Positions 8,394 through 16,807 are shown, counted from the stretch's first letter. The stretch: 64,000 nt of DNA from Phytoactinopolyspora mesophila (GCF_010122465.1 NZ_WLZY01000001.1:558001-622000); one strand, 5' to 3'. The notes: generated from the sequence alone by a model not told the origin. Numbers and translations are program-made.

Positions 8394-8437
8394 TCCGCGT
8401 GTGTCAAAGTGGTCAATTGACACACGCGGATCATTTT
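8394..8437 (+). terminator. Intrinsic terminator, perfect 14-bp stem
   Basis: TCCGCGTGTGTCAA (8394-8407) and TTGACACACGCGGA (8417-8430) are perfect inverted repeats with a nine-base loop, followed by TCATTTTTG. The T-rich side faces the plus strand, so it ends transcripts from the small peptide gene. It also separates that unit from the convergent nucleotidase gene, whose stop is at 8462. Confidence 0.8.
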
Positions 8438-8461
8438 TGTTCCATCACAATTCAAATGAAT

Positions 8462-9895
8462 TCACACGTGGGACTGCTCGTGCGGCACCGGGTCGTGGGG
8501 CAAACTCGTCCGCGTCGCCCGAAGGTATGCGAAGGGCGTACGTAGGCGGAAATTGGCCACTCGGGACGTATAGACGTCTGCGTACCTCTCGACCTGCCGA
8601 GCGAACAGACTCTTGTCGTTTCCGGCGCGCATCAGCGGGCCCCAGGTCGAGTTCCCCAGTTCGGCAGCCGCCTTGGCGAGTGGGACGATACGCAGATCCA
8701 ACTCGCGTAGTTCTTCGAGGATTGATCCGATAGAACGGGTATGTTCCAGCGCGGTGGCATCGCCGTTGTTCTGCGCGCCGTGTTTCGCTTGGGCGAGGCG
8801 AGTCTGGGCTACCTCGTCCTCGAGAAGCACCTTGGCGGCCATCAGCTCCCTGAGCTCCTGTTCGTCGCCGACGAATCGGGCGGCGTCGGCGATCTCCGCC
8901 TCCAGCTCGCGCATGATCAGCGCCGTTCTCCAACGCAGCACCGACTTCGTCACGTGGACATCGCCGAACAGGTGGTCGCCCGCGTAGAGGATCTGGGCGC
9001 CGTCGAGGCCAAGGCTCTGTTCCACGAGCCGGGCGCTGGCTCCGTGGTACACCTGCCCGGCCTCGAGAAGACCCCGGTGCGGGTGCATCAGGCCGCTATC
9101 CGGTTCGACGATCCGGAATGCCTGGCCGTCCTCGGCAAAGAACCGCGGCTTCGCGGCGGAAACGACCACGAGGTCGAACAGGTCGCGCCACGAGCCCGAG
9201 GGCACGTGCCGGTCGAAGGCGTAGCTCATCATGTCGCGGGTGTACGACCACTCGCTGTTGGTGATGAGCATCAGCGCCTTGCCGGCAAGGCGCTGATCGA
9301 GCAGAGTCTGGGCGGTCTCGTGGTCGAGGTCGCAGAACCGGTCCGGATCCGCGGCGATCTCCTTCTTGAGAGTGCCGATGGCATGCGACTGGTCCAGTGC
9401 GGACGACACCTGGTGGTAGAGCTCGTCGTAGCCCATCGGACCCGCGATCACCCCGGCATCGAGCCGGTCCACCAGCTGCGCGTAAAGCGCCGCCTCGGAG
9501 ATGGAGAACATGGTGTTCAGAAACCGGAAACGCCGCTCACCCAGATCCACGAAGACGCCGTTGTAAGTGCGCCGGAGCTCGTCGAAAGACAGCTGCCGGG
9601 TACCGTGCTGCGCCTGGATGACGTAGCCGAACCGAGAGGCTTTGACCAGGTTTCCGAGGTCGAGATCGATGACCAGGCCCTGGAGGTAGCGGTCGGCGTC
9701 GAACACGACGTCGTCAACGGGGAACCCGCGCTCGCCCAGCAGCCGGACGGCATGCTGGAACGCGGCGCCCTCCCACTCCTCGATCCGGTAGTGGATGAGC
9801 GTGTAGTCCATGTCGTAGCCGATAGCTTCGACAGAACGCAGGTTCAGCGTCCGGTTCGCGTAAATTCCGCGTTCCGGGTCGGCGGCAAGTGTCAT
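8462..9895 (-). CDS. HAD-IG family 5'-nucleotidase
   Basis: A 477-residue haloacid-dehalogenase-superfamily protein of the IMP/GMP-specific cytosolic 5'-nucleotidase (NT5C2-like) family. The catalytic motif I is GYDMDYTLIHY near residue 28, motif II is LITNSEWSYT near 215, and the late acidic motif is ILYAGDHLFGDV near 305. Such enzymes dephosphorylate purine nucleotides in the cytosol. ATG 9895 is chosen because it gives the family N-terminus and follows GGGAG; a longer frame to 9991 runs into the upstream gene. It lies 92 bp behind metG on the same strand and may be cotranscribed with it. Confidence 0.9.
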   Translation of the reverse strand: MTLAADPERGIYANRTLNLRSVEAIGYDMDYTLIHYRIEEWEGAAFQHAVRLLGERGFPVDDVVFDADRYLQGLVIDLDLGNLVKASRFGYVIQAQHGTRQLSFDELRRTYNGVFVDLGERRFRFLNTMFSISEAALYAQLVDRLDAGVIAGPMGYDELYHQVSSALDQSHAIGTLKKEIAADPDRFCDLDHETAQTLLDQRLAGKALMLITNSEWSYTRDMMSYAFDRHVPSGSWRDLFDLVVVSAAKPRFFAEDGQAFRIVEPDSGLMHPHRGLLEAGQVYHGASARLVEQSLGLDGAQILYAGDHLFGDVHVTKSVLRWRTALIMRELEAEIADAARFVGDEQELRELMAAKVLLEDEVAQTRLAQAKHGAQNNGDATALEHTRSIGSILEELRELDLRIVPLAKAAAELGNSTWGPLMRAGNDKSLFARQVERYADVYTSRVANFRLRTPFAYLRATRTSLPHDPVPHEQSHV

Positions 9896-9987
9896 GTCTT
9901 CGTTCTCCCATGGACATGCGTGTCGAGATTCCACGATCGCGCAATGGTGCCTCCCCACCTTCTCATCTATGAGCACGTGTGGGGATG

Positions 9988-11526
9988 TCAATGGCGAGCA
10001 CCGCTCGCGACGCGGGCTAGCCGCGGGAACACCGGGCCCGGGCGGCCCACCTGTGCGCCGGTGCCCAGCTGGGTGCGCAGCTGTTGCGCCCCGGCTGGAA
10101 TGAACGGCGCCGCCTCCGTCGCCAGCACCCTGCAGACCTGGACCAATGTGGCCAGAACCGTGTCGAGCCGCTGGGCGGCGTGGTCGTCACCGGCGTACTC
10201 GAGGGCAGCCAGATGCCACGGCCGCTCTGTCTCGACCAGCCGGTTGCCATCGGCGATGACCACGCACAGGGCGTCCGTGGCCGCGCGGATGTTGAAGGTG
10301 TCGAGGCACTGGTCAATCGTCCGCGGCAGCTCATCGGCCGATGCCGGCAGCAGGGAATGGGCTTGCGTGGTGCCCAGCCGGCCGGCGCGGAACTTGTGGA
10401 CGAGGGTCACGGTGCGGTTCACCAGGTTTCCGAGTCCATTGGCGAGGTCGAGATCGTGGCTGGCCACCAGCCGGTGCTCGCTGAAGTCGGTGTCGCCGAC
10501 CCGCGCGACTCCGTGCGCCAGCCACCAGCGCAGCGCGTCCGAACCGTAGCGGTCAACCAGCTCGACGGGGTCCACAGTGCTGCCGGCGCTCTTCGAGAGC
10601 TTGCCGCCGTTGGCGCTCAGGTAGTCGTGGATGAAGATGTCGGAGGGCAGCGGCTCACCGGCGGAGAGCAACAGCGCCAGCCAATACACCGCGTGGAAGC
10701 GGACCACGCCCTTGCCGATGACATGGACGCGGCGGGCGGATTCAAGCCACCAATCCCGGTAGGCCGGGCCGTGTTCGCCGGCATCGGTCGCGGAGGCGTA
10801 GTCCAGAGCGCTGACGTAGTTGGCCAGCGCATCCCACCACACGTAGATGGTCTGGGCCGGATCGCCGGGGACCGGGATGCCCCATCCACCGGATCGCTCG
10901 GCAGGTCTCGAGACGCTGAAGTCGTTCAGCCCGGATCGGATGAACGCCAGTACCTCGTGCCGCCGCTGGACCGGCTCGACGCGTACCCGGCCGGATTCGA
11001 TGACGTCGAGGAGTTCGCCGGCGTAGCGCGACAACCGGAAGAACCAGTTCTCCTCGACGACACTTTCGGGTTCTCGCTGATGCTCGGCGCATCGCCCGTC
11101 CTCGAGTTCGCCAGGGGAGTAGAACTGCTCACAGCCCGTGCAATACAGACCTTCGTAGGAGTGCCGGTAGAAGTCGCCCCTGCGATCGCAGCGTTCCCAG
11201 AGCCGCAACACCGCGCGGGCATGGCGTGGGTCGACACTGGTGCGGAGAAAATCGTCGTTGGACAGATTCAGCGGCGAGCGCAGGGCGGCGAATTTCTCGG
11301 AGTTCGCTTTCACGAAGGCACCGACCTCGACGCCTGCCTCGCGGGCCGCCGTGACATTCTTCAGCGCGTTGTCGTCGGTGCCCGTCAGAAACCGGACCTG
11401 CTGCCCGCGCAGGCGCCGATGACGTGCCAGCACGTCGGCCTGGACCACCTCGAGGGCATGCCCGAGATGCGGGTCCCCGTTGACGTAAGGAATGGCGGTG
11501 GTGACGTAGTAGCGTCCGTTGCTCAT
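9988..11526 (-). CDS. metG: Methionine--tRNA ligase, short form
   Basis: A class I aminoacyl-tRNA synthetase of 512 residues charging tRNA-Met. Seen: TTAIPYVNGDPHLGHALE (the HIGH box as HLGH), FLTGTDDNA, the Zn-knuckle region YCTGCEQF...RCAEH, the Met-pocket strand IYVWWDALANYVSAL, and KLSKS near residue 315, followed by an anticodon-binding helical domain. It lacks the C-terminal tRNA-binding extension of long MetRS forms. Start ATG 11526 has AAAGGGAC upstream. It is not beside the usual rRNA-methylase/TatD genes, so it may be a second MetRS, as found in some actinomycetes for inhibitor resistance (inference). Confidence 0.93.
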   Translation of the reverse strand: MSNGRYYVTTAIPYVNGDPHLGHALEVVQADVLARHRRLRGQQVRFLTGTDDNALKNVTAAREAGVEVGAFVKANSEKFAALRSPLNLSNDDFLRTSVDPRHARAVLRLWERCDRRGDFYRHSYEGLYCTGCEQFYSPGELEDGRCAEHQREPESVVEENWFFRLSRYAGELLDVIESGRVRVEPVQRRHEVLAFIRSGLNDFSVSRPAERSGGWGIPVPGDPAQTIYVWWDALANYVSALDYASATDAGEHGPAYRDWWLESARRVHVIGKGVVRFHAVYWLALLLSAGEPLPSDIFIHDYLSANGGKLSKSAGSTVDPVELVDRYGSDALRWWLAHGVARVGDTDFSEHRLVASHDLDLANGLGNLVNRTVTLVHKFRAGRLGTTQAHSLLPASADELPRTIDQCLDTFNIRAATDALCVVIADGNRLVETERPWHLAALEYAGDDHAAQRLDTVLATLVQVCRVLATEAAPFIPAGAQQLRTQLGTGAQVGRPGPVFPRLARVASGARH

Positions 11527-11570
11527 GGTGTGTCCCTTTCGCCGCTGCCCAGCAGGGCCACACCAAGACT

Positions 11571-11593
11571 GGGCCCCTGCGTGGCAGGGGCCC
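11571..11593 (-). other. GC hairpin in the metG leader
   Basis: GGGCCCCTG (11571-11579) and CAGGGGCCC (11585-11593) form a perfect nine-pair stem with a five-base loop, about 45 bases before the metG start. There is no T tract, so a simple terminator is unlikely. A second stem, GCCCCC/GGGGGC, lies near 11633-11647. No T-box consensus is seen. Confidence 0.6.
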
Positions 11594-11613
11594 GTGGTTT
11601 GGAAGTGAGTGGG

Positions 11614-11682
11614 TTACAACCGCACGCCGAACAGCCCCCTGTGGGGGCGCATCATGAAGAGGCAAGAGGCGCGGCGCAGCAT
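11614..11682 (-). CDS. Possible leader peptide upstream of metG
   Basis: A 22-codon frame, ATG 11682 to TAA 11614, ending 87 bases before metG. It starts seven bases after TATCAT (11695-11690), the spacing of leaderless starts seen elsewhere in this window. It contains a Met-Met pair (codons 10-11) and ends GLFGVRL. Two GC-rich hairpins overlap or follow it, as in attenuation leaders. The coding claim rests only on position and start spacing; it could be chance. Confidence 0.35.
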   Translation of the reverse strand: MLRRASCLFMMRPHRGLFGVRL

Positions 11683-11750
11683 GCCGGCAATGATACGCGG
11701 TGCGCGACGTCGAAGATGACAAGAGACGTAGGGCTGACAAGATAGGACTG

Positions 11751-12647
11751 ATGAAACGGATTCTGGTCACGGGTGCCGCCGGGCTGATCGGCCGCACGGT
11801 ATTGCGGCACTTCACCGAGCTCGATGTGCCGGTCACAGCCTTGGTGCTCGAGGATCCGGGCGACCTGCAGGCCAGCCGTGTGGTCGTCGGTGATGCGGGC
11901 GACCGGAGCGTGGTCACCGACGCGTTGAAGGACGTGGACGCGGTGGTGCACCTCGCGGCGATACCGTCACCGAAATTCGGTACCGCGGATCGCGTCTTCA
12001 GCGGCAACACCGCGGCGACGTTCACGGTGCTGGACGCGGCGGGGGAGCGCGGCATCCGGCGCATGGTGATCGCCAGCAGCATCAACGCAGTCGGCCTCAA
12101 ATTCGGTCCGCATCCGGTTCATCCCGCATACCTGCCGTTCGACGAGCACCTGCCGACCGAGGCAGCGGATCCGTACTCGTTGTCCAAGTACGTCGACGAG
12201 GCGACAGCTGCGGCGATGGCGCGGCGGCACAACGCAACGGTCGTGGCGTTGCGCTTTCCGATGGTCGCGGGGCTCGGCAACGGCCCTGGAACGGACGACC
12301 GGCTGCCTGGTTTTTTGAAGATGATCGCCGCCGACCCTGAACACGGGGCTCCGGATCTTTGGATGTACCTCGAGGTCCGCGATGCGGCTCGTGCGGTTGA
12401 AGCTGGCCTGAGGGTGAGCGCTCCTGGTGCTCATGTGGTGACGGTGGCCGCACCCCTGACCTCCGCCCCGTATCCCACCGAACAGTTACTCGATGCATTT
12501 CACCCCGGAGTCCCGCGACGGGCACAATTCCCCGGCCGCGAGGTTCCCGCCGATCTCACGGTCGCGCGTGATCTCCTCGGTTTCACCGCGGAGCACGTCG
12601 TGGAAATGCCGTGTGTGGACCTGCCCACGGAAATCAGCCGCCATTGA
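11751..12647 (+). CDS. NAD(P)-dependent epimerase/dehydratase (extended SDR)
   Basis: A 298-residue Rossmann-fold extended short-chain dehydrogenase. The N-terminal cofactor motif is VTGAAGLIG (residues 5-13), VVHLAAIPSP follows near 65, the serine region is VIASSINAVG, and the catalytic YxxxK is YSLSK with DPYSLSKYVDEATA around 140. Family members act on nucleotide sugars or uronates in the cytoplasm; the substrate is not clear. Start ATG 11751 matches the family N-terminus, while an upstream in-frame ATG at 11700 would add a charged extension. It is divergent from the metG leader; no operon partner is visible. Confidence 0.85.
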   Translation: MKRILVTGAAGLIGRTVLRHFTELDVPVTALVLEDPGDLQASRVVVGDAGDRSVVTDALKDVDAVVHLAAIPSPKFGTADRVFSGNTAATFTVLDAAGERGIRRMVIASSINAVGLKFGPHPVHPAYLPFDEHLPTEAADPYSLSKYVDEATAAAMARRHNATVVALRFPMVAGLGNGPGTDDRLPGFLKMIAADPEHGAPDLWMYLEVRDAARAVEAGLRVSAPGAHVVTVAAPLTSAPYPTEQLLDAFHPGVPRRAQFPGREVPADLTVARDLLGFTAEHVVEMPCVDLPTEISRH

Positions 12648-13159
12648 CAACGCGGCCAGGATCGTGAGAGCGGCGCATCGGCCACAGCACTCTGTGTGCC
12701 TCGCCACACGTGCGGGGTCTTCTACTCCAGAGAAAGCCCGTCTTCGCTCAGGGTGAACATTCGTCCTGGTGGGGCCGTTACTCCCCGGTAGCTGGGTGGT
12801 GCGCGGTGCTCCAGGACAACGGGAATTAGCCACATTGCTGAGAAAAGGCCATGCGCCGGCGGCAAAGCAGCGGTGAGGTGGGGTACCCTTGCGCTCCGCA
12901 AACGATAGTGACACCAGTGGCATCTATCCGGCATCAGTTCGCGGGAATGGACGCCCGGCGCAGGTGGAGGCCGGATGATCTGCATCACATCGGCGAGCCG
13001 ATGTGCAGATGGAGTAAGAAATCAGGCACAATCTCGGCGCTGGACCGGGCACAACCGCGACCTCTCGTGCGTTACGAAGGGCACGACGGGAGTGGTGCTG
13101 CCTGGTGCCACACCGCAAAGAACACTGACTGCTATGTGCCCAGCGAGGGGGACAGCCCA
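12648..13159. other. 512-bp gene-free region before DUF4193
   Basis: No convincing coding sequence on either strand. The main structure is a hairpin at 12978-13010: ATCTGC and ACATCGGC pair with GCCGATGT and GCAGAT, with a three-base bulge and a two-base loop. TATGTG at 13133-13138, 22 bases before the DUF4193 ATG, could be a -10 element. The length suggests a long 5' leader or a small RNA, but nothing proves either. Confidence 0.45.
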
Positions 13160-13459
13160 ATGGCAACCGATTACGACGCACCACGCAAGACCGAGGATGA
13201 AATATCCGAGGACTCGATTGAAGAACTGAAAAACCGACGGATCGACAAGTCGTCCGGCATCGTCGACGTGGACGAGTCTGAACTCGCCGAGTCGCTCGAG
13301 CTACCTGGCGCCGACCTGTCCAACGAGGAACTCGCGGTGCGGGTTCTTCCGCGGCAGGCCGATGAGTTCACCTGTGGACGATGCTTCCTCGTCCACCACC
13401 GGAGCCAGTTGGCAAAGGAGGAGGCCGGGCAGCTGGTCTGCCGCGACTGCGCTGCCTAA
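13160..13459 (+). CDS. DUF4193 family protein
   Basis: A 99-residue actinobacterial conserved protein. It has an acidic N-terminal half rich in Asp and Glu and a C-terminal zinc-ribbon-like end with CGRC (about residue 72) and CRDC (about 95). The function is unknown in the literature I recall; a nucleic-acid or RNA-polymerase-associated role is only a guess from the zinc knuckle. Start ATG 13160 is preceded by GAGGGGGAC. The TAA overlaps the stop codon of the convergent DUF3093 gene by four bases. The same neighbours (DUF3093, dut, DUF3710) recur in many actinobacteria. Confidence 0.9.
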   Translation: MATDYDAPRKTEDEISEDSIEELKNRRIDKSSGIVDVDESELAESLELPGADLSNEELAVRVLPRQADEFTCGRCFLVHHRSQLAKEEAGQLVCRDCAA

Positions 13460-13953
13460 GTGCTCCCAGCCTCCTCGCGCGCCGCCCCGATGACCGCCTT
13501 GAGTTCATCGGGGCGGCGGCTGGACAGCAGCCAGTACGGCGTCGGATCTTGGGCGTCCACGACCTCGATCCGGATCACGGGGGTGATATAGCCGCGGACG
13601 ATCCAATAGGCAGCGGGACTCAGGTCACGTCCGCGGGCAGCACGGGCGGCGTCGCCGTGGAAGGTCTCGACGCTGCCGACGGCGCTGAGCGGCAACCGGG
13701 CAGAGCCGGCGATCAGCGCGCCGGACTCGACCGCGATCCGCGGTCGGCCATACATGACGAGTACGAAGCCGCCCAGCAGGAGCAGTCCGGCTCCGGCCGG
13801 AACGGAAACCCGGGGGCCATAGGCATGCTGATAGATCAGCCAGACGGAGAACACCAGGCCCAGCAAGAGCAGCCACCAGCTCAGCGGCGCGAACAGTCGC
13901 TCGTGGTAGCGGGTGGATCGGCGGGAACTGTTGCCGGTCTGCCTGTTGTCCAT
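13456..13953 (-). CDS. DUF3093 family membrane protein
   Basis: A 165-residue protein with two hydrophobic segments near the N-terminus (LSWWLLLLGLVFSVWLIY, about 24-41, and a second about 52-68), then a soluble C-terminal domain with RIAVESGALIAG and a Trp/Tyr-rich end. This matches the actinobacterial DUF3093 family, of unknown function. Start ATG 13953 gives the family length, and CACCCT lies seven bases upstream as a weak leaderless -10. It is divergent from dut (54-bp gap) and overlaps the DUF4193 end tail to tail. Confidence 0.85.
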   Translation of the reverse strand: MDNRQTGNSSRRSTRYHERLFAPLSWWLLLLGLVFSVWLIYQHAYGPRVSVPAGAGLLLLGGFVLVMYGRPRIAVESGALIAGSARLPLSAVGSVETFHGDAARAARGRDLSPAAYWIVRGYITPVIRIEVVDAQDPTPYWLLSSRRPDELKAVIGAAREEAGST

Positions 13954-14007
13954 ATCGAGCAGGGTGCCACGTCCGGCCGCTTCGGTGCACAGGTAGGGTC
14001 TGCGGAC

Positions 14008-14463
14008 GTGAGCGATGTGACAGAATCCCGGGTCGACGTGCTGATCGCACGGCTTGACCAGGACGTTCCCATGCCGTCGTACGCCCATCCCGGCGACGCG
14101 GGCGCGGATCTCGTGACCACCGAGGCTGTGACGATCGCCCCGGGCGAACGCGCGCTGGTTGGCACAGGCATCGCGATTGCGCTGCCCACGGGCTACGCTG
14201 CTTTTATCCACCCGCGCTCCGGACTCGGGCATCGGCTGGGTGTCAGCATTGTCAATACGCCTGGCACGGTGGACGCTGGTTATCGGGGCGAGGTCAAGGT
14301 TCTGCTCGTGAACCATGACCTCCGTGAACCGGCGGTATTCGAGCGTGGTGACCGCATCGCGCAACTCGTGGTCCAGCGGGTCGAGCACGCCACGTTCCAC
14401 GAAGTGGAACGGCTGCCGGGTTCGGCACGGGGCGATGGTGGGTACGGGTCAACGGGCCGTTGA
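14008..14463 (+). CDS. dut: dUTP diphosphatase
   Basis: A 151-residue trimeric dUTPase that hydrolyses dUTP to dUMP, keeping uracil out of DNA and feeding dTMP synthesis. All five motifs are visible: GDAGADL, HPRSGLG, NTPGTVDAGYRGE, RGDRIAQLV, and the C-terminal arm RGDGGYGSTG. The start is GTG 14008, eight bases after TAGGGT (13994-13999), consistent with a leaderless transcript; the long in-frame extension upstream reads through the DUF3093 gene and is not real. DUF3710 follows 48 bp downstream. Confidence 0.96.
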   Translation: MSDVTESRVDVLIARLDQDVPMPSYAHPGDAGADLVTTEAVTIAPGERALVGTGIAIALPTGYAAFIHPRSGLGHRLGVSIVNTPGTVDAGYRGEVKVLLVNHDLREPAVFERGDRIAQLVVQRVEHATFHEVERLPGSARGDGGYGSTGR

Positions 14464-14511
14464 CCTGAAGGGGTCACCCGATCTCTGTCGACATATAGGG
14501 AGTAAACACAG

Positions 14512-15261
14512 GTGTTCCGACGCCGGCGACGAGACGACGAAGCGCCGCACCAAGAGCAGCCGCACCAGAGCGGCGAGCACGACGCTGACCAAGAACAGCC
14601 TGCTGACGAGGGCGCGGCGGAAGCAGCCGGCGTAGATCGTACGAGTGGGCCGTACGACTCCTCGGAAGTAGACCTCGACCAGGCCCGCGAAGGCCGGATC
14701 GATCTGGGCGGTCTGCTGATCAGAGGCGTCGACGGCATGAAGATCCAGCTTCAGGTCGACAAACGCAGCGGACGCGGCACAAGCGCCCTGCTCGCCGTCG
14801 GGGAGGCCGCGGTCCAGCTGGTTGCGGTAGCGGCGCCCAGGAGCTCGGGACTCTGGGAACAGACGCGGCTGCAGATCGCCGAGGACGCCAAACGGCGCGG
14901 CGGCAGCGCGCAGGAGGGCACGGGGCCGTTCGGCACAGAGGTCCGGGTGGTGATACCGGTCACCACGAAGGACGGCAAGCAGGGGCACCAGCCGTCGCGG
15001 ATCTCCGGCATCGACGGCCCGCGCTGGATGCTGCGGGCCACGTTCCTCGGCAAGGCGATCAGTGATGCGTCGGCGTTCCAGCGTCTCGTCGAGGTCACCC
15101 GACAGGTTGTGGTGGTCCGTGGCGACACTCCCATGCCTCCGGGTGAGGTCATCTCGCTGACCCCACCGTCCCGCGAAACGCCGGAGACGGATCAGGACGA
15201 AGTGCCGACCATCACCGACAGCCAGGCCTCCGAAGTCGAGCCGACGGAGCAAGACACGTGA
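14512..15261 (+). CDS. DUF3710 family protein
   Basis: A 249-residue conserved actinobacterial protein. The first about 50 residues are charged and low-complexity (RRRRRDDE, Gln/Glu-rich), and the conserved domain runs from about 50 to 235 (ARIDLGGL-type region, GPRWMLRATFLG, RQVVVVRGDTPMPPGE). It is predicted cytosolic with unknown function. The start is GTG 14512 with GGAG about ten bases upstream. Its TGA overlaps the GTG of DUF3159, so the two are translationally coupled. Confidence 0.88.
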   Translation: MFRRRRRDDEAPHQEQPHQSGEHDADQEQPADEGAAEAAGVDRTSGPYDSSEVDLDQAREGRIDLGGLLIRGVDGMKIQLQVDKRSGRGTSALLAVGEAAVQLVAVAAPRSSGLWEQTRLQIAEDAKRRGGSAQEGTGPFGTEVRVVIPVTTKDGKQGHQPSRISGIDGPRWMLRATFLGKAISDASAFQRLVEVTRQVVVVRGDTPMPPGEVISLTPPSRETPETDQDEVPTITDSQASEVEPTEQDT

Positions 15262-16091
15262 CGGCCGGCCAGCAGCCACCCGAGGGTGGGGGTCGGCCCT
15301 CGGCCGCCACCAACCCGGGCCCCAATCACGAGCCCGCGGCAGACACCCCAGCGGTGGAACGGCACGAGGCTGACGAGCACGCCGAACCGGGCGGCAGCGA
15401 TACCCGGCAGCATCTACCCACGGCGCCTTCCGGGTGGATGACCAGCCTCGCCGCCGATGAGCGCTTCAAAGCCACCAATGCGCTGACGCCGAGCGCGTTG
15501 CTCGACGCGGGTTTGCCGCTGGCGCTGTTCACCGTGGTCTACACCGCCGCCGGCCGCGACCTGACGATGTCGCTGTGGTCGGCTCTGGGAGCCGGCGTCG
15601 TGCTGGCCGTGATCAGGTTGATCCGGCGAGACCCGATGCAGAACGTCATAGCCGGGTTCATCGGCCTGGGGCTGGCGGTGTTCGTCGCCAGCCGCACCGG
15701 CCGTGCCGAAGACGTCTTCCTGCCCGGCCTGCTGATCAACCTGGGCTACGGCATCGCGTTCGTGGTGTCGATCATCGCTCGCTGGCCGTTGCTCGGCGTG
15801 CTGGTGGGCCTGACCACCGGCCAGGGTATGGCCTGGCGGCGCGATCCCGCGCTGCTGCGTGCCTATACCCTGGCGACCGCGCTCTGGGTGGCCATGTTCG
15901 CCTTCCGGCTCTCAGTGCAGGCGCCGCTGTATTTCGCCGGAGAGGACCAGCTGGGATGGCTGGCCGGCGCCCGGCTGGTGATGAGCTGGCCGCTCTTCCT
16001 GCTCGTGGCGTACCTCTCGTGGCTGATCGTCAGACCGGCCTATCGCGCCCAGCAGCTGCGGCAGGCCGAGGGGGACCGGGTAACGGAGTAG
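15258..16091 (+). CDS. DUF3159 family integral membrane protein
   Basis: A 277-residue protein with a long Pro/Glu-rich hydrophilic N-terminus (about 1-60) and then about six membrane helices (for example PLALFTVVYTAAG, LWSALGAGVVLAVIRLI, FIGLGLAVFVASR, LFLLVAYLSWLIV). This is the DUF3159 family of actinobacteria; its function is unknown. GTG 15258 overlaps the DUF3710 stop. In many relatives an OB-fold protein gene lies between these two; here it is absent. The next genes, the two TrkA proteins, are convergent, 50 bp away. Confidence 0.88.
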   Translation: MTAGQQPPEGGGRPSAATNPGPNHEPAADTPAVERHEADEHAEPGGSDTRQHLPTAPSGWMTSLAADERFKATNALTPSALLDAGLPLALFTVVYTAAGRDLTMSLWSALGAGVVLAVIRLIRRDPMQNVIAGFIGLGLAVFVASRTGRAEDVFLPGLLINLGYGIAFVVSIIARWPLLGVLVGLTTGQGMAWRRDPALLRAYTLATALWVAMFAFRLSVQAPLYFAGEDQLGWLAGARLVMSWPLFLLVAYLSWLIVRPAYRAQQLRQAEGDRVTE

Positions 16092-16141
16092 GCCGCCGAA
16101 CAGCGATCGGGCCACCGGCTCTCCGACCCGGATCACCCGCG

Positions 16142-16807
16142 TCAGCCCCTCGGCGAGAGCAATTCCTCGAGCTGCTGCTCGCGGTCCGGCGCGGCCACGA
16201 ACAGTAGCTCGTCGCCTGCCTGCAGCGACAAGTCGGGGCGGGGGGTGTGCACATGCCGGCCACGGATGACCGATACCAGCGACGTGTCGTGTGGCCAGCT
16301 GACGTCGCCCACCTCGGTGCCGGTGATCGGCGAGTCGGTTGGCAGCGTGAGCTCGACGAGGTTGGCCTCGCCCTGCCGGAAAGTGAACAGGCGCACCAGG
16401 TCGCCCACGCTGACGGCTTCCTCGACCAGCGCGCTCATGATGCGCGGAGTGGACACCGATACGTCGACCCCCCAGCCCTCGGTGAAGAGCCATTCGTTGT
16501 CCGGATGGTTCACTCGCGCCACGACTCGTTTGACACTGAATTCGGTCTTCGCGAGCAGGGACACCACGAGGTTCACTTTGTCGTCACCCGTGGCGGCGAT
16601 GACCACTTCACAACGTTGAAGCGCCGCTTCTTCGAGGGTGGACAGCTCGCAGGCGTCGGCGAGGAGCCATTCGGCCTCGGGGACCGACGCTGCCTTGATG
16701 GCGCCCGGATCGCGATCGATGAGCAGCACTTCATGGCCGTTGCCCAGCAGTTCGGTGGCGATGGACCGACCGACGCTGCCGGCGCCGGCGATGGCGACGC
16801 GCATCAT
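16142..16807 (-). CDS. TrkA family potassium uptake regulator (second copy)
   Basis: A 221-residue RCK protein: an N-terminal NAD-binding RCK_N domain (GAGSVGRSIATELL, about residues 9-22) and a C-terminal RCK_C domain (about 145-221). Such proteins gate Trk/Ktr-type potassium channels from the cytosol in response to nucleotides. Two adjacent ATGs (16807 and 16804) are possible; the first forms ATGA with the stop of the upstream TrkA, so the pair is translationally coupled like mycobacterial ceoB-ceoC. No potassium channel subunit is in this window. Confidence 0.92.
   Translation of the reverse strand: MMRVAIAGAGSVGRSIATELLGNGHEVLLIDRDPGAIKAASVPEAEWLLADACELSTLEEAALQRCEVVIAATGDDKVNLVVSLLAKTEFSVKRVVARVNHPDNEWLFTEGWGVDVSVSTPRIMSALVEEAVSVGDLVRLFTFRQGEANLVELTLPTDSPITGTEVGDVSWPHDTSLVSVIRGRHVHTPRPDLSLQAGDELLFVAAPDREQQLEELLSPRG

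Noticed and set aside
8741-10549. Long open frame on the plus strand (about 600 codons)
   Set aside because: It is antisense to the nucleotidase and metG genes, which have clear family motifs; such long shadows are normal at this GC content.
11527-11700. T-box riboswitch upstream of metG
   Set aside because: No T-box consensus (TGGNACCGCG-like) or specifier loop layout is visible; only two GC hairpins and a short frame.
10084-11745. Plus-strand open frame of about 550 codons opposite metG
   Set aside because: It has no recognisable motif or ribosome site and mirrors the synthetase codons.
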